Origin: Sceloporus undulatus
Taxonomy: Eukaryota; Chordata; Lepidosauria; Squamata; Phrynosomatidae
NCBI RefSeq assembly: GCF_019175285.1
Contig: NC_056529.1
Coordinates: 19,030,278-19,094,277, forward strand
Length of the DNA: 64,000 bases
Direction of reading: 5' to 3'
The notes under the pieces were generated by a model. The model searched no databases. It was not told where the DNA came from and saw only the letters and a list, made by a program, of their open reading frames with translations. Position numbers and translations under genes: made by a program. Shown here piece by piece: positions 10,199 through 21,269 of this stretch (position 1 is the stretch's first letter; the number at the start of each line of letters is the position of its first letter).

Positions 10199-10590
10199 AC
10201 CGTATATACTCAACCATAAGTCGACCTCATGTATAAGTCGAGGTCAGGTTTTGCGGCCAAAATTATGGATTTTGCCATGATCCGTGGATAGGTCGAGGGT
10301 AAAACTTGGAAGCTCCCTTAGTGTGTGTATTTGTGTGTGTATGGGAAAAGAAACTCTCATTGAGGCTTTTTGCTTCATCATTTCAGCTTCGATGGGCTTT
10401 TGAACAAACAGTAATATCAATCATTCACCCAGGACTCTTTCTGCTTGGCTCCAGAGAGAAATAAACCCCTCGCCGCACTACATGGGGAAATCTGAAAGAG
10501 CTGCTATCACATTACTATAGTGACCCATAAATAAGGCGATCTGGGATCTTGGGGTCAATTTTGGGGCATAATTTTTTAAACTTATAGACT
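10199..10590 (+). mobile_element. Unclassified DNA-transposon-like repeat (family B)
   Basis: It starts accgtatatactcaaccata and contains the blocks gtcgacctcatgtataagtc and attatggattttg. The inverted ends (ACCGTATATAC against GTATATACAGT in other copies at 37517, 42187 and 54862) suggest a cut-and-paste element. Here the right end is lost at the hAT insertion. Confidence 0.65.
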
Positions 10591-10765
10591 CAGTGATGGT
10601 GAACCTATGGCACGCGTGCCAGAGGTGGCACTCGGAGCCCTCTCTGTGGGCACATGTGCCGTCACCCCAGCACAGAGTTTGCTACTAGAAAGCCAGAGGG
10701 ACATGACACAGTGGGTTTTGGGTTGCAGTTTGGGCACTCTGCCTCTAAAAGGTTCACCATCACTG
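10591..10765. mobile_element. hAT-type MITE
   Basis: A 175-bp element has perfect 16-bp terminal inverted repeats CAGTGATGGTGAACCT / AGGTTCACCATCACTG and the body ggcacgcgtgccagaggtgg. These ends are of the hAT type. The body resembles a widespread tetrapod hAT MITE family, some relatives of which are reported as horizontally transferred. No clear 8-bp target duplication is visible. Confidence 0.8.
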
Positions 10766-11924
10766 ATATATGGTATATTCCCAATCCTGGAAGCCTTGAG
10801 AAGCAATGATTTTGCTGTAGAAGCAAGGCTCAGGTTTCCCATGTACCTTGTTTTTTCCTCTTCCTCCAAGCCTGTTTTTAAGACCAGATGTGTACCCTCA
10901 GCCACTTCCAGTTTTGTGTGTCTGTGTGTGACTCATTGTGGCCCTGGACCTCTGGAGTTTACCAACCTCTGCTTTTGATTTCAACAATTTTATCATTCCA
11001 TTTTCCTTATGAAACCTTGAGAAATCTTTCCATAACTGAGATCCAAAGAGCTTGCGTATGCATCTGTTTCAGGGCAAGTCTGGATATATTTTTGTTCAAT
11101 ACCAAACTCTGATTTCAAGCCATATTACAAAACGACAAAACACTAGGATTTGAACGTAAAATTGCTATTTATTGAAATGGATGCTTTACAGTGTAAAATG
11201 TCGTTGTTGTCATTGTTGGTTTGTCTTTTTTAAAAACCCAGACATGCATTTTCTCACCCCAGTGATCAAATTGTCTGAGATAAGTTTTGTTATGGACATA
11301 AGGGACAAATTGTCAGCCATGCTGCATGCTCCAATGGTGCTACTTTGGGATGGACAGTCTTCTGCCCACCTTCATTTTGCTCAAGGAATTATCCCAAAGG
11401 AATTGATTCATTTCCTAAGTAACTTGGACTTTTTAGTGGAAGTCGCTAAGCATAGAAATGCAGGAAGTTGTGTTAACAGTGAATCAAACCTTCAGTCCTA
11501 GTACAGTATGGTCAGCTCTGACTGGAAGCCATGGCATACTCTCCAACATTTCACAGATGAAGAGTGGGATATATGTGGCCAAGAAACATCAGAGTGTGGT
11601 CCGATGGGAAAAGTTATTGATGAGGAAAGATAGACAAAGTCGGAGATGCTGCAGAAGTTTGCTTTTGCATGAGCCTACTGGGAAGGGCAAGATAATGGCC
11701 CCTACTCTTCTCTACCTTCTACTGAGTTAGTTGAGTGCAAACTACTTTTGCACTTTTGCAGGAATTGAAGTAAGCTGAGGGCAAGGGGAGAGAGAAACTG
11801 GGACATTTTAAAGGCAGCTGGAAAAGTGGGATGGCAGAGGATTAATTGGGACTCGCCCCACCAAATCAGGAAAAGTTGGACAGTGTACCATGGCTTTCTG
11901 GAGTTTCAGGCAGGATCCTTGCCT

Positions 11925-12043
11925 ATTTGCACATCCCTGGTCTTCCTCAGGGGTCTCTCATCCAAATACCAACCAGGCCTGATGCTGCTTAGCTTGTAAA
12001 ACCAAATGAGATTGGATGCGTCTGGGTGGTATGATGCCACAGA
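11925..12043 (-). mobile_element. 5S rRNA-derived SINE head, reversed
   Basis: The plus strand reads ggtctctcatccaaatacca, then aaccaggcctgatgctgctt and gatgcgtctgggtggtatga, which is the reverse complement of vertebrate 5S rRNA over most of its length. It is a second copy of the family seen at 4321. The 5S part is better preserved at its 5' end than in that copy. Confidence 0.75.
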
Positions 12044-12205
12044 AGGGCCTTACCAAAGACCAGGGGTCAACAAACTTTGGTCCATGGTGATGGTGCCATT
12101 GTGGTATACAGTGAGGCCTTTAAGGGTGTGCTAAAGGATTTCAGATTTATTTATTTCTTTTTTAAAACTGGATCCCTAAATTGTTTGGAATACAAACATG
12201 AAATA

Positions 12206-12594
12206 GGAGTTTATCACACGGGACAGATCCCATGCAGAAAATGAATTTAAACTGGAAAAAAATGTAAAAGCAGGTAGATTTTCAGACAACGTCAGGGTTA
12301 ACCCAAACAGAATGTGGACAAAACCTGCAAAAGTGGGTTGATTTTCACATGACGTAAGGGTTAATGAGCATTAATGCAACATTAACCCGAATAGAAAGTA
12401 GACGAAACTCCTTTTTACTTTTGGAAAATCCCCAAAAGTAAAAAGGAGCGGGCTTTGCCGAGTTTCCATCCGGGTTAATGTTGCGTTGTTGCTTATTAAG
12501 CCTGACATGTCTGACAATCAACCCATTTTTGTGGGTTTTTCCCAGATTTTTAAATCCCATTTCTGCATGGGGTCTGTCCTGTGTGATAAACTCC
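12206..12594. mobile_element. PIF/Harbinger-like palindromic element
   Basis: A 389-bp near-palindrome has ends GGAGTTTATCACACGGGACA and its inverse at the right. It is flanked by 3-bp duplications ATA (12203-12205 and 12595-12597). A 3-bp A/T-rich target duplication with GG-starting ends fits PIF/Harbinger MITEs. No transposase is encoded. It lies in the presumed CRISPLD2 3' UTR. Confidence 0.75.
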
Positions 12595-13126
12595 ATAGAG
12601 TCTTTTGTGGCATCAATAGTGCATTTGGGCTTAGCAGAAGTCATTACCTCCCAGTGCCAATTAATATAAAACCACAATACCTCCCTTTGTTTCATTTGCA
12701 TTTTCTATAGGAAAGGGGTAAATGGAGAGACAGCCATCATTTTATCAAGAATATCCTAGTGGGTGCATTCCAATATGAAACCATTTGTGCCAAGAACAGC
12801 CATTCTCCTTTCAGGTTACTCTTTCTTAAGCCTATAGTAAACTGCGTAGACCTTATGTGTGGGCAGTAAGAGCCTGCAGTTTTTGTATATTTGCTTTGTT
12901 TTTTTTTTCTATGAAAAATGGTGTATTTTTTACTACTTGCTCTGTAAAAAGAAAGTTGACTGTAAATGGCTTTGTTTTAGCTTTGCATGATCGTATTTTC
13001 CTTCATTGGCTGGGTTTCTGGGTTTCCAATCTGATTTTTCCTTTCGCCCTCCGGCAAAATAGCAATACCAAAAACAAAAACAAGAAGCCCAGTTTCTTGC
13101 TATTTTTGATTTATGACATTTGTGGA

Positions 13127-13132
13127 AATAAA
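13127..13132 (+). terminator. Distal polyadenylation signal candidate
   Basis: AATAAA is followed about 15-30 bases later by a T/G-containing stretch (tttgtttgtttgttgg at about 13168-13186). The preceding 450 bases have UTR-like composition. This is the most likely end of the CRISPLD2 transcript. Confidence 0.5.
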
Positions 13133-13329
13133 AACTTTGAGAATGAAACCTGACTTTCAGCCTATCATTTGTTTGTTTGTTTGTTGGCTTGGGCTAGATC
13201 TGCCTCAATGGTTTTGTTCAGAAGGCTTTAAGGGTCAAAAGCCTTCTGAATGAAACCAGTAAGCAAGGGATGTGATGCCACTTCTGGTTTCGGTTTCTGA
13301 AATAGTTCAAGATTTTCTGTGTTAAATCA

Positions 13330-13883
13330 CGAATCAAAGAGGAGATTGTGGTCAAGATTTCAGAACAAGACTAGGACTTGGAGGTACTAGACAAGATCCT
13401 GAAGTACAAAGATATATCACCGAATACTAAAGTTAGGACAGTCCAAGCCATAGTAGTTCCCCATTTCTATCTATGGTTGTGAAAGTTGGACAGTGAAGAA
13501 AGCTGATAGGAAGGAAATCAAGTCATTTGAGATGCAGTGATGGAGAAGAGTTCTACGAATACCATGGACTGCTAAAAAGAGAAACAAATGGGTCCTAGAA
13601 AAAATGAAGCATGAAATCTCTCTAGAAGCCAAGATGACAAAATTGAGGCTGTCATACTTTGGCCACATGATGAGAAGGCAGGACTCACTTAGAAAAGATG
13701 ATAATGCTTGGAAAGGTAGGAAGAGAGGAGGACCACATTACAGATGGATAGACATAACCAAAGAGGACGTGGCCCTGAGTCTACAAGACCTAAGCGGTTG
13801 AGGATAGGGCAGCTTGGAGGTCCTTTGTTCATAGGGTCACCATAGGCCAAAGTCAACTTGGTAGCAGTGAAGAACAACAAAAC
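13330..13883 (+). mobile_element. RTE/BovB LINE, 3' part of the reverse transcriptase ORF
   Basis: Several frames encode the C-terminal region of a BovB-type polyprotein, for example KLRLSYFGHMMRRQDSLRKD and HYRWIDITKEDVALSL, with upstream remnants (R-R-V-L-R-I-P-W-T). The tail reads gggtcaccataggccaaagt followed by acaacaaaac. It is a broken fragment of about 550 bp of a LINE several kb long. Confidence 0.8.
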
Positions 13884-13955
13884 TATTTGGGGCTGGGATT
13901 TTTGTAGTAGGAGGGCTTTGGGCACTTTCAGGGTTTGTGAGTGTTTAATATAGAA

Positions 13956-14418
13956 CAGTGGTTCTCAACCTTTGGTCCTCCATTTGCTTTGGACTTCAGA
14001 TCCCAGAAGCCTCAGCCAACTTGGCCAATAGTCAGGAATTATGGGCCCGGTACAGACAGGCGATTAGCAGCGTCCTCCCGGAGAAATAGGGCTAGACAAG
14101 GCTGGGCATTTATATGCCCAGCAGTCCTAGTCCACGAGGATGCCACCATCATGGCATAACGCATGTGCCGTGCAGTGTGCACATGTCACTCGCAGAAAGT
14201 GGCATCATGGTGGTGCCATTTGGCACCACAAAAAAGAAGCACCACAAAAAAGAAGCCACTCTAGGCAGCTTCTTTCCTGCAGTGCATCATTACTGCACTG
14301 TTTGGTAGCTACGGCAACGATGCGGGGCAAAGACGGGCAGCATGGAGCTGCTCATCTGCCAAGCCCTATGGGAACTGGTGTCCAAAACATCTGGAAGGCC
14401 AAAAGTTGAGAACCACTG
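13956..14418. mobile_element. hAT MITE family C, interrupted by another element
   Basis: The ends are cagtggttctcaacctttgg at left and gttgagaaccactg at right. Near-identical 8-bp flanks are atatagaa and atctagaa, as expected for hAT. The body reads cccagaagcctcagcca. The element is about 140 bp without the insertion at 14043-14366. Confidence 0.8.
14043..14366. mobile_element. PIF/Harbinger-like element nested in hAT MITE
   Basis: A 324-bp insert starts GGGCCCGGTACAGACAGG and ends ctgccaagccc. It is flanked by a duplicated TAT (14040-14042 and 14367-14369) that restores the host hAT sequence when removed. It carries a direct duplication of a 16-17 bp unit, caccacaaaaaagaag, near 14223-14253. 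The ends resemble the family at 41390 and 52128. Confidence 0.7.
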
Positions 14419-15904
14419 ATCTAGAAGAAAATTAGCATGTAACAGCACTCCTGGTTATTCATGTATCCACAAATTTCCCAGAGATATCATAACCCCTTGC
14501 AAACATATTTTCAGAAGCCATGACAGGTGTAAGGCATGCATTCATTTCCTTTGAGATTGCAACAGCCTAACGCTGACACTATGTACTCTTCTCATGCACC
14601 TTGTCTGGAGTTCAGGGGGTCATATATCCTAATTTGTGTTTCAAATTCCAAGAAGGGCTTAGTTAAGAATACATGCAGTCACCGTGTTGTCCTCCGCCTT
14701 TTCTTCTTTGTCTTCCAGCAACACGATTGTATGCAACAGGCCTGTTGGGGCAGGGAAGCAAAGTGAGAAAGACAGAAGGATCCAGGTGGGAAGTAAGTTG
14801 AGGCAATCTCTCCTTAGAAGAACTAGAAGGTGTTATCCTTGTAAGGCAATTTGGACAAATGAAGACATTCAGCACCTCTTATCATCCTCACTAGAACTGA
14901 ATGCAGGATTCCTGATAATACAATTTTGCTCTGGGAGCAGGAGTACTTTTGATTCCTCTTGACCAAAGCATCTTGCATGGCTTGAAAGTGTCATAATTGC
15001 ATAGGAACAAACGTTAACAAGTGTTCCAGACAACGCTTTTATTGTGCAATTGCCTTTCTTCAGTCATGGAATTTTACAAGAGGTCTGGCTGCTGCTGTTT
15101 CCATTCCTAACCTTCCTATACTTCTTCCATATTTCTTTTCCTTGACACAAATGCACAGTCAAGGAAACAGAAATGGAATAGACGCACAACGCCTTTTAAA
15201 ACTGGCAACGGCAGGAGTTGGTCTCGAAGGAGCCTAATAAAACGGCAGCCCCCTACCGTTCCTTTTGCAGCCCCTGTATCCCAACATTACACTCATCTAA
15301 AAAATTAATCATCCAAAATCCCAGTCTAACAAGATGTAATAGAGCGCTTTATTTATCAGACAGAAATATGCCAAAATTTTTATATAACTACAATCTCTAT
15401 AAATAAAGGAAAGGGTTTTGTGTGGCCGTGTTCTCGGAAGGTGGCATTCAAGGACGGCAGACCTGCGCGGAAAACCTCTGGGGGTTTTTTTCCGCCTGCC
15501 CCCCTTTTTGCATTTTTGATCCAGGCTTTTTAAATACACTAGCAGAACCCCAGAGCGAATGGGGCTGCCAGTTTCGAAGGCTGCGCCATTTAAAGCGTGT
15601 GGCTCGAAAAAGGTCTGTTTAAAGAGAAACTAAGGAGGATTGTCCAGTGAGGGTTCCCTTGACTGTGGCAGAAAAAGCTGCCTTCAGGACTGCCGCTGGG
15701 GAGACAGGTCTACGTTTATAAAAAGGTCATCCCCAAATAAACCACGCGATTCCCCGAAGCTAAATATTAGCAAATCAAAACGGGGATTCTAAATAAAAGT
15801 ACGTTCCCCCCTCAAATATCTGGCTTATAAAATGAAATGCAGTAGAGAAACGTCTAAGAAGTTTATGCATACTCTTCCTCATCCTGAGGGTAGCACAGTT
15901 ATGT
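14419..15904. other. Unassigned unique-looking sequence
   Basis: No repeat family, exon with paired splice sites or RNA gene was recognised. A pyrimidine tract with ttgtcttccag at about 14700-14719 looks like an acceptor but no convincing coding frame follows. Confidence 0.5.
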
Positions 15905-16119
15905 AAAATTAACCGGATTCAATGGATGCAAATTACAGAAAAGAAATCCCACCTAAACTTCTTACTTTAAGAACTGTTCCTCGATTTCCTTTGGAGGTCT
16001 TTAAACTGAGTTTGGATGGGCATCTTCAGAAGCGCTGTAGCTTTGCATTCCTGCATGGTAGGGAATGGAACTAGATGACCCCACAATAGCTTCCATTGTC
16101 TAGGATTCTATGATTCCAT
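15905..16119 (+). mobile_element. CR1 LINE 3' end fragment
   Basis: The segment shows ggaggtctttaaactgagtt, then tcctgcatggtagggaatgg and the CR1 terminus ggattctatgattcc. The reading frame is destroyed. It is old by its divergence from the better copies at 47470 and 53770. Confidence 0.7.
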
Positions 16120-16496
16120 AGCTATCATGGCCAAGACGCACCCCCTAAATTTCCACATGTGTAGCATGCTCTGAGCATGTTACATGTCCCTTGAGTTGAA
16201 TGGCGCAATGTTGGGGGTACCAACAAGCACAAGTTAAGCGGTGGATTTCACTCCCATCCTCCCAGCCCTGATGGCCATAAATGAAAAGCGGATATATTCC
16301 TGGAGGATAGCGTCAACGTCTCCAAGTCAGCAGATGACTACAAATCACCATCAGTTCTCAGAAGCAGGATACCTGTCCCTATCCATCCTGAGGAGCATGA
16401 ATAGGAGGATGCAGTAGACCTCCCATTCTTCTGGAGATCTTCCAGAAACAGCTTGTTAGCCCATGTATGAACAGAAGGATATTATTAATATAATGT

Positions 16497-16636
16497 GGTG
16501 AAGGCTTTCATGGCCAGCATCCATAGTTTTTAGTGGGCTTTTTGGCTAGGGGGCCATGTTCTAGTAGAGTTTATTCCTGAACTTGCGCCAGCATCATCCT
16601 ACCTCTGAAGATGCCAGCCACAGAAACACGAAGCCC
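16497..16636 (-). mobile_element. Penelope-like terminal fragment
   Basis: The plus strand reads gaaggctttcatggccagca, then ccatgttctagtagagttta and ctctgaagatgccagccaca. The hairpin/GAAA part of the hammerhead-like block is disrupted here. Confidence 0.55.
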
Positions 16637-17945
16637 TTGATCTGACCCACATGATCCTCTTATATCATCTAGTTTAATGGGAATTCCAATTTAACATCAT
16701 AGGAGATACTTCAGTTCACTGCCTACTTAGCCATTGCAACATAAAGAAGAGTAGGAGGGAAAGAAAGAGGTAGGGAGGAGAAGAGGAGAAGAGCTTGGGA
16801 GAGGCAGAAGGAGAAGAGAAAGCCTCATGGAATCCACTGCCAAGCATTAGTTATTACTTATGCTTTCCAATTAGGCTTTCCTTGCCAAAACATCATTGGA
16901 ACGACCCCATAAACTCTCTTAGACCAAGGCAGAAATCTTTGCGGGACTTTTCATGATAACGCAGCTTCTGGCTCCTTCAAAACTCATTTGACAAGTACAG
17001 TCCATTGCCAGCCAGTACAACTTGACCTTCTTTGTTTGCCCTTTCCAACAGAGTGCCCAAGGCTGGGCCTCTCCATTTTAAAAAAAGGATCATCTGGTCC
17101 TCCTTCTCTTCCTCTTTCCCTTTGCTCAAGGCATTTATCAAATTTGGCAGACCTTGTCACAGATCCTAAGGGCAACTTGGTAGGTAGACAAAGAGAAGGC
17201 AGTTCTGCATGATCGGGATGGACATTGACGTCAGTGAGCACCGGAAAATTAAAAAAGGTTGGAGTGAATTGAGGACAGGAACCAGTAGAGCTTCTGGCGA
17301 AGGCACCATGCCAGGTCTTCAGTCAATGTTTCTCTCATTCCAGATTCCTAGGACTAGAAATGTGGGAATCAAGCAGAGACAAATGGGGTGACTCTTTATT
17401 GAGAACATCTGCAGACGACGACTTGCCAGTTGCCACCCTGCTTTCATTATGGCGATGGTGGCCATGACCAGATTTCAGTCTGGGATTTGAGATGGAGGAC
17501 TGTTGCCTTTTGAAGAAGGCATTTGATGTCTCAGGCCTACACCCAGTTGCTTGTCCCAACCAGCGTAGACTTATTGAATCAATCGCTGGATGGATGGCAA
17601 GCAACTCATATGGAAATCCCGCTTGTTTAGTGTGCCTACGTTGGAATTAGCAATGTATTTAAGGGCAGAGATGGCACTCTTTGCAGACTTCTTGTTGTGG
17701 TACTGCAGCTTCCACAGTCCTAGCTAGCATAGCCAATGTGAAGAATGCTGGGAACTGCAACCCTTCCATTTTTGGGAGGCTGCACAATTCCCACCTTCGA
17801 TTAGCTTATGTTTAAAAATACCGTTGAAGTGCAAGGGACTTATTGTCAGATTACACAGGAGTTTGGTCGGATCCAGCTTCAAGGTGGCTCTTATGTTCCG
17901 AAAATGTAACTTTTTGGCTGAACTCCTAACCCTCTTATCTGGGAA
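16637..17945. other. Mostly unassigned sequence
   Basis: A purine-rich stretch occurs at about 16745-16825 (aggagaagaggagaagag). A small hairpin-like repeat with gaatgctgggaactgcaacc lies near 17698-17763 and is probably another decayed MITE. Nothing else was identified. Confidence 0.45.
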
Positions 17946-17947
17946 AG

Positions 17948-18166
17948 GCCAGCATGGTGTAGTGGTTGAGTGTTGGACCATGACTTTGGAGACCCGGGTT
18001 CAAATCCCACTGGGTGACCTTGGACAAGTCATGCGCCTCATCCGCAAAGGATGACAATGGCAATCCTCTGTGAGGAATTTGCCAAGGGAAACTCTATTTC
18101 CCCCTAGTTTCGGCATATGTCTAAAACGACTTTGCGGCCACATCAACAACAATAACAACAACAACA
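17948..18166 (+). mobile_element. tRNA-headed SINE with BovB-type tail (Sauria-SINE-like)
   Basis: The head gccagcatggtgtagtggtt contains an A-box-like segment, and cccgggttcaaatcccactg contains a B box. A body with cttggacaagtcatg and a tail of (aac)n repeats follow. This is the most complete SINE of the type in the window, although the usual gccataagtcggaaacgact block is decayed. Confidence 0.8.
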
Positions 18167-18168
18167 GT

Positions 18169-19341
18169 CCCACTGCACTCCACGGGACTTAATTCGATAA
18201 AACGGTAGGACGAGCCCATGAAACAGAGAGTGGAGGGTGATCCGGCCTTTTCGTCTGTCCCAGGGATGTGTTGTTCTTAGGGGGACTTGGAAAACCTACT
18301 TTATTACAAGACTCCCAGAATCCTCCCCAGCATGGCAAGCCTGGGAATTGTGGGAACTATAGTCCCAAAAGTAACTTTTTCAATTTCTAGTAGGGCCTTT
18401 TTCAAAACTGCCCTTGTCTTTGTCTGTCTCAGACAGTGGATGTAAACGTTAGGACCTGTTCACAGTTCTGCCATAAGCCATTCTCCATACTTGTTTCCCT
18501 TGATATTCACATGTCAGATGTAATACCCGGAGAAGTCACAGCAAATGCTTCATCTCTCCGAATTAGCTTTCCTTTCTCTCTCTCTCTCTCTCTGTGGATT
18601 CCTTACAAATTTCAGAATTTTCTGGATATGCCCAAAATCTCCTCTTGGTCCCAATCTTTTTTGAGTAGCTTGTAGGCCAGAAGTGATGTTGTGATTCAGC
18701 GAAGATGAGGATTGGAGCATGGGTTTGCATTACAGCTTGTAATGCACAAGTGGCTGCCTCCTTCTGTATGTGCTTTCAGTTTTTTCTCTGAAATCTGAGT
18801 CAGGTAAGGCTGCCAATAGAGACTCTGTCTTCTAGTGTTTATTCTAGCAACTCAGAATAGGTTGAAAGACAACATTATTCAACTGACTTTGCATGAGTGA
18901 CACAAGCCATTGCAAGCTCTCCACAATCGCCTTGCGTGAGTCAGCTGGAGCAGTTGCAAACACCTTTCTGCAATCTCTTCCCCATGATTCAGCATGATCT
19001 TTTGTGGGCACCTTTCCACAACTGACTTGTTTTCTACCTCTGGCGCATTGCTGCAGGTTGGATGGCCCAACTGAGGGATGAGTTAGTAGAGGGAGGGAAG
19101 AATTTGGCCTTCACTGTGTGTTTTTGGTTCGCAAAAATTTCCGTGATTGATTTACAGGGCAGGTTATAAACGTCTGGGTTGGGCCAGCAGGATGGAAACC
19201 CATCATTTTGGGGTCTAAATGGAGAAAGAGGCAGCCCCAGCAAGAAAGAACTTTAGAGCTACTCAGCGGTGAAAGATTCACTGCATAGACCTAAGGATCC
19301 TAAGAACATTCCTGTATACAATGGGCTTAGAATACCTACAG
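18169..19341. other. Mostly unassigned sequence
   Basis: The span holds a short (CT)n run at 18575-18593. A decayed hairpin repeat (agactcccagaatcctcccc ... gggaactatagtccc) lies near 18298-18366. No gene was seen. Confidence 0.45.
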
Positions 19342-19478
19342 CAGTAGTTCTCAACTTTGGTCCTCCATTTGTTTTGGACTTCAGATCCCAGAAGCCTCAG
19401 CCAACATGGCCAAATAATCAGGAATTATGGGAACTGAAGTCCCAAACATCTGGAGGACCAAAGGTTGGAGAACCTCTG
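19342..19478. mobile_element. hAT MITE family C, full-length copy
   Basis: cagtagttctcaactttggt at the left and ggaggaccaaaggttggaga, aacctctg at the right form the terminal inverted repeats. The internal block is cccagaagcctcagccaaca. It matches 13956, 35420, 54939 and 63640. Confidence 0.8.
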
Positions 19479-19556
19479 ACTACATGTGTGGAATCTCTCC
19501 CATGTTTCTTTATTCTAGAAGATTCAAATTAGGCATCTTCTTTCAGGATTTGAATA

Positions 19557-19780
19557 CAGTGGGACCTTGGTATCCGCTGGGGTTTGGTTCCAGGACTCCC
19601 TGCGGATACCAAGTCCATAGATGCTCAGGTTCAATTATATTAAATAACTTAGTCAGATGCGGTCCCTTATGAAATAAGAAATCAAAGTTTGCTTTTTGTA
19701 ATTTATATAGTTTTGGAATATTTCAAGCCATGGGTAGTTGAAAGCCTGGATAAAGGATCCGTGATATGGAGGGCCAGCTG
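19557..19780. mobile_element. Tigger/mariner-type MITE (MER2-like ends)
   Basis: A 224-bp element has the left end CAGTGGGACCTTGGTATCCG and the right end gatatggagggccagctg, and is flanked by TA on both sides. The internal ggttccaggactccctgcgg block is characteristic of Tigger-type ends. There is no transposase. Confidence 0.8.
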
Positions 19781-20662
19781 TACAAAACTACTCTTCAGCT
19801 GAGTTTGATAATCGTGCATTTTAATGGATAGATGATCGCTTGCCTACAGCAGAGGGGCCCTTGGGTTACATAAGTTCCCCACTCTTAAAAAGCTCTTTTA
19901 GGTTTTTAAACATATGATACATTCAGAACGACGTGGTTACAGCCTTTTTTGGAGCTTGGTAAGTTTTTCACTTCTCTGCTGGCCAGATTAATGATCCCAA
20001 AGTCTGTTTGGACACAGAGGTTGGAACAGTCAACTTCAGGACAGTAGATGGTCAACATGTCGAGAAAGATGCTATTCGTGGAAATTTTCCTGGGTGAAAT
20101 TCAGCCGCGGGGGTTTCCCTTTTAAGTACACTGACGTAAAGCTCGGTGTGGAATGATACATCAGCCATGCGCCTGTCCCGGCTACGAAACAACCATCTTT
20201 TGGCATGTTCTGTCCTGAAAGAGGGACAGGATTAAGAAATGAAGAACGGGCGTATTCGTCGGCAGTCGTTGACGTTATCAACCAGAGCAGCATATTGGGC
20301 TCGGAAGGATAATTCTTTCCTTTCTCAAAATCTCAAGAGGACAAGAGTGCAGGAAAAGATGAATGTGGGTTGGTTGAACATCTCCCCCATCTTTCCTTCC
20401 ATCACTCATATCTGTAGGTTTTCCTGACCTCTCCTCCAGTACCAGATATGATAAACCAATGTACGCTGGGACAAGGCCCGGGTGTGACTGTGTTTGGACA
20501 GCCAAAAGAGATAGACTTCTTCCAGACAAATAAACCATACCACAAGGGAACTCCGGAGCAAGTGTGCTCCTCTGTGTCACCCTGCAGGCCAAGGGAGTTC
20601 GGGTGAAAGGATTGTCCTCAATTGGAACACAAGGAGGAAGAGACTGTTGACAAATGAAATGT
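19781..20662. other. Unassigned sequence
   Basis: No repeat or exon was recognised. Base composition is ordinary. Confidence 0.45.
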
Positions 20663-20756
20663 CATCCAGTGGGGTTTTCATGACTGTGCGGGTGATCGAA
20701 CCCTGGTGCATAGCCCAATGCTCAAAACCACTACACGACACTGTCCAGCCCATGCC
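20663..20756 (-). mobile_element. tRNA-headed SINE scrap
   Basis: The plus strand shows ggtgatcgaaccctggtgca (inverted B box) and catagcccaatgctcaaaac, then ccactacacgacactg. This is the reversed head of a tRNA-derived SINE, with the body missing. Confidence 0.6.
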
Positions 20757-20870
20757 ACTCTACATTTTTAGTGAAACAACCGAATCCAGAGGATGCATGC
20801 CATTTAAAATTTTATGTGTTGGGTTGCAGCCAGAGTTGCAGATATGTGTAAACGTTAAAACGAAACTCTA

Positions 20871-21269
20871 GGCCCATTCCCACTCATTTTTAAACTGGAT
20901 CGTGACTTGGTTTGAACTGGTTCAGACAACCCTGGGTTCCACTAAACTGCAATCAATGAGCGATTCGGACAATTGGGGGCCATGCACTAGACCCATTTAA
21001 TTTCCGCGTCTTTTTTGATTGCGGATTTCCCCCTGCTTCTTTTTCGATAAATCGAATCTGCGCAAGCGTGAACCGATGCAGATCGAATCGATTTAATTTC
21101 GGCCGGCGTGAACGGAACTTTTGAAGGATTCAGTCAGGAAGGAACCACAAGTGGATTATTTAGAGGTAAGAAATGAGATCGGGGCAAAAGTGGTGGGAAC
21201 TACGCCAGCTGTTGAATCGATCATCGACGTCGGATTGCACACCGATTTAACAGTAAGTGGGAATGGGTC
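20871..21269. mobile_element. MITE family D (Harbinger-like ends)
   Basis: The left end is GGCCCATTCCCACTCATTTT and the right end gtaagtgggaatgggtc, an imperfect inverted pair. The body is rich in gattcgg, aatcgatttaa and atcgatc. A second copy begins at 63836 and leaves the window. Confidence 0.65.

Larger units (their letters stand above)
8613..13150 (+). other. CRISPLD2: Probable CRISPLD2 3' untranslated region
   Basis: No splice signal is needed after the stop codon. The sequence ends in a UTR-like, AT-rich block with AATAAA at 13127-13132 (in tgtggaaataaaaactttga), the most convincing distal polyadenylation signal. An earlier AATAAA lies at 9039-9044, and AATAAA-like runs occur near 9958-9975. 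The segment contains several DNA transposon remnants (10199, 10591, 12206) and a 5S SINE. About 9733-10090 starts with aatggttctcaacctttt and may be a decayed hAT remnant. The exact end is inferred, without transcript evidence. Confidence 0.5.

Noticed and set aside
14684-14780. Possible exon after acceptor ttgtcttccag
   Set aside because: The following frame is short, ends soon and has no good donor or recognisable motif.
17948-18010. tRNA gene from A/B-box-like motifs
   Set aside because: The motifs belong to the head of a SINE with a BovB-type tail. No cloverleaf with an intact acceptor stem was seen.
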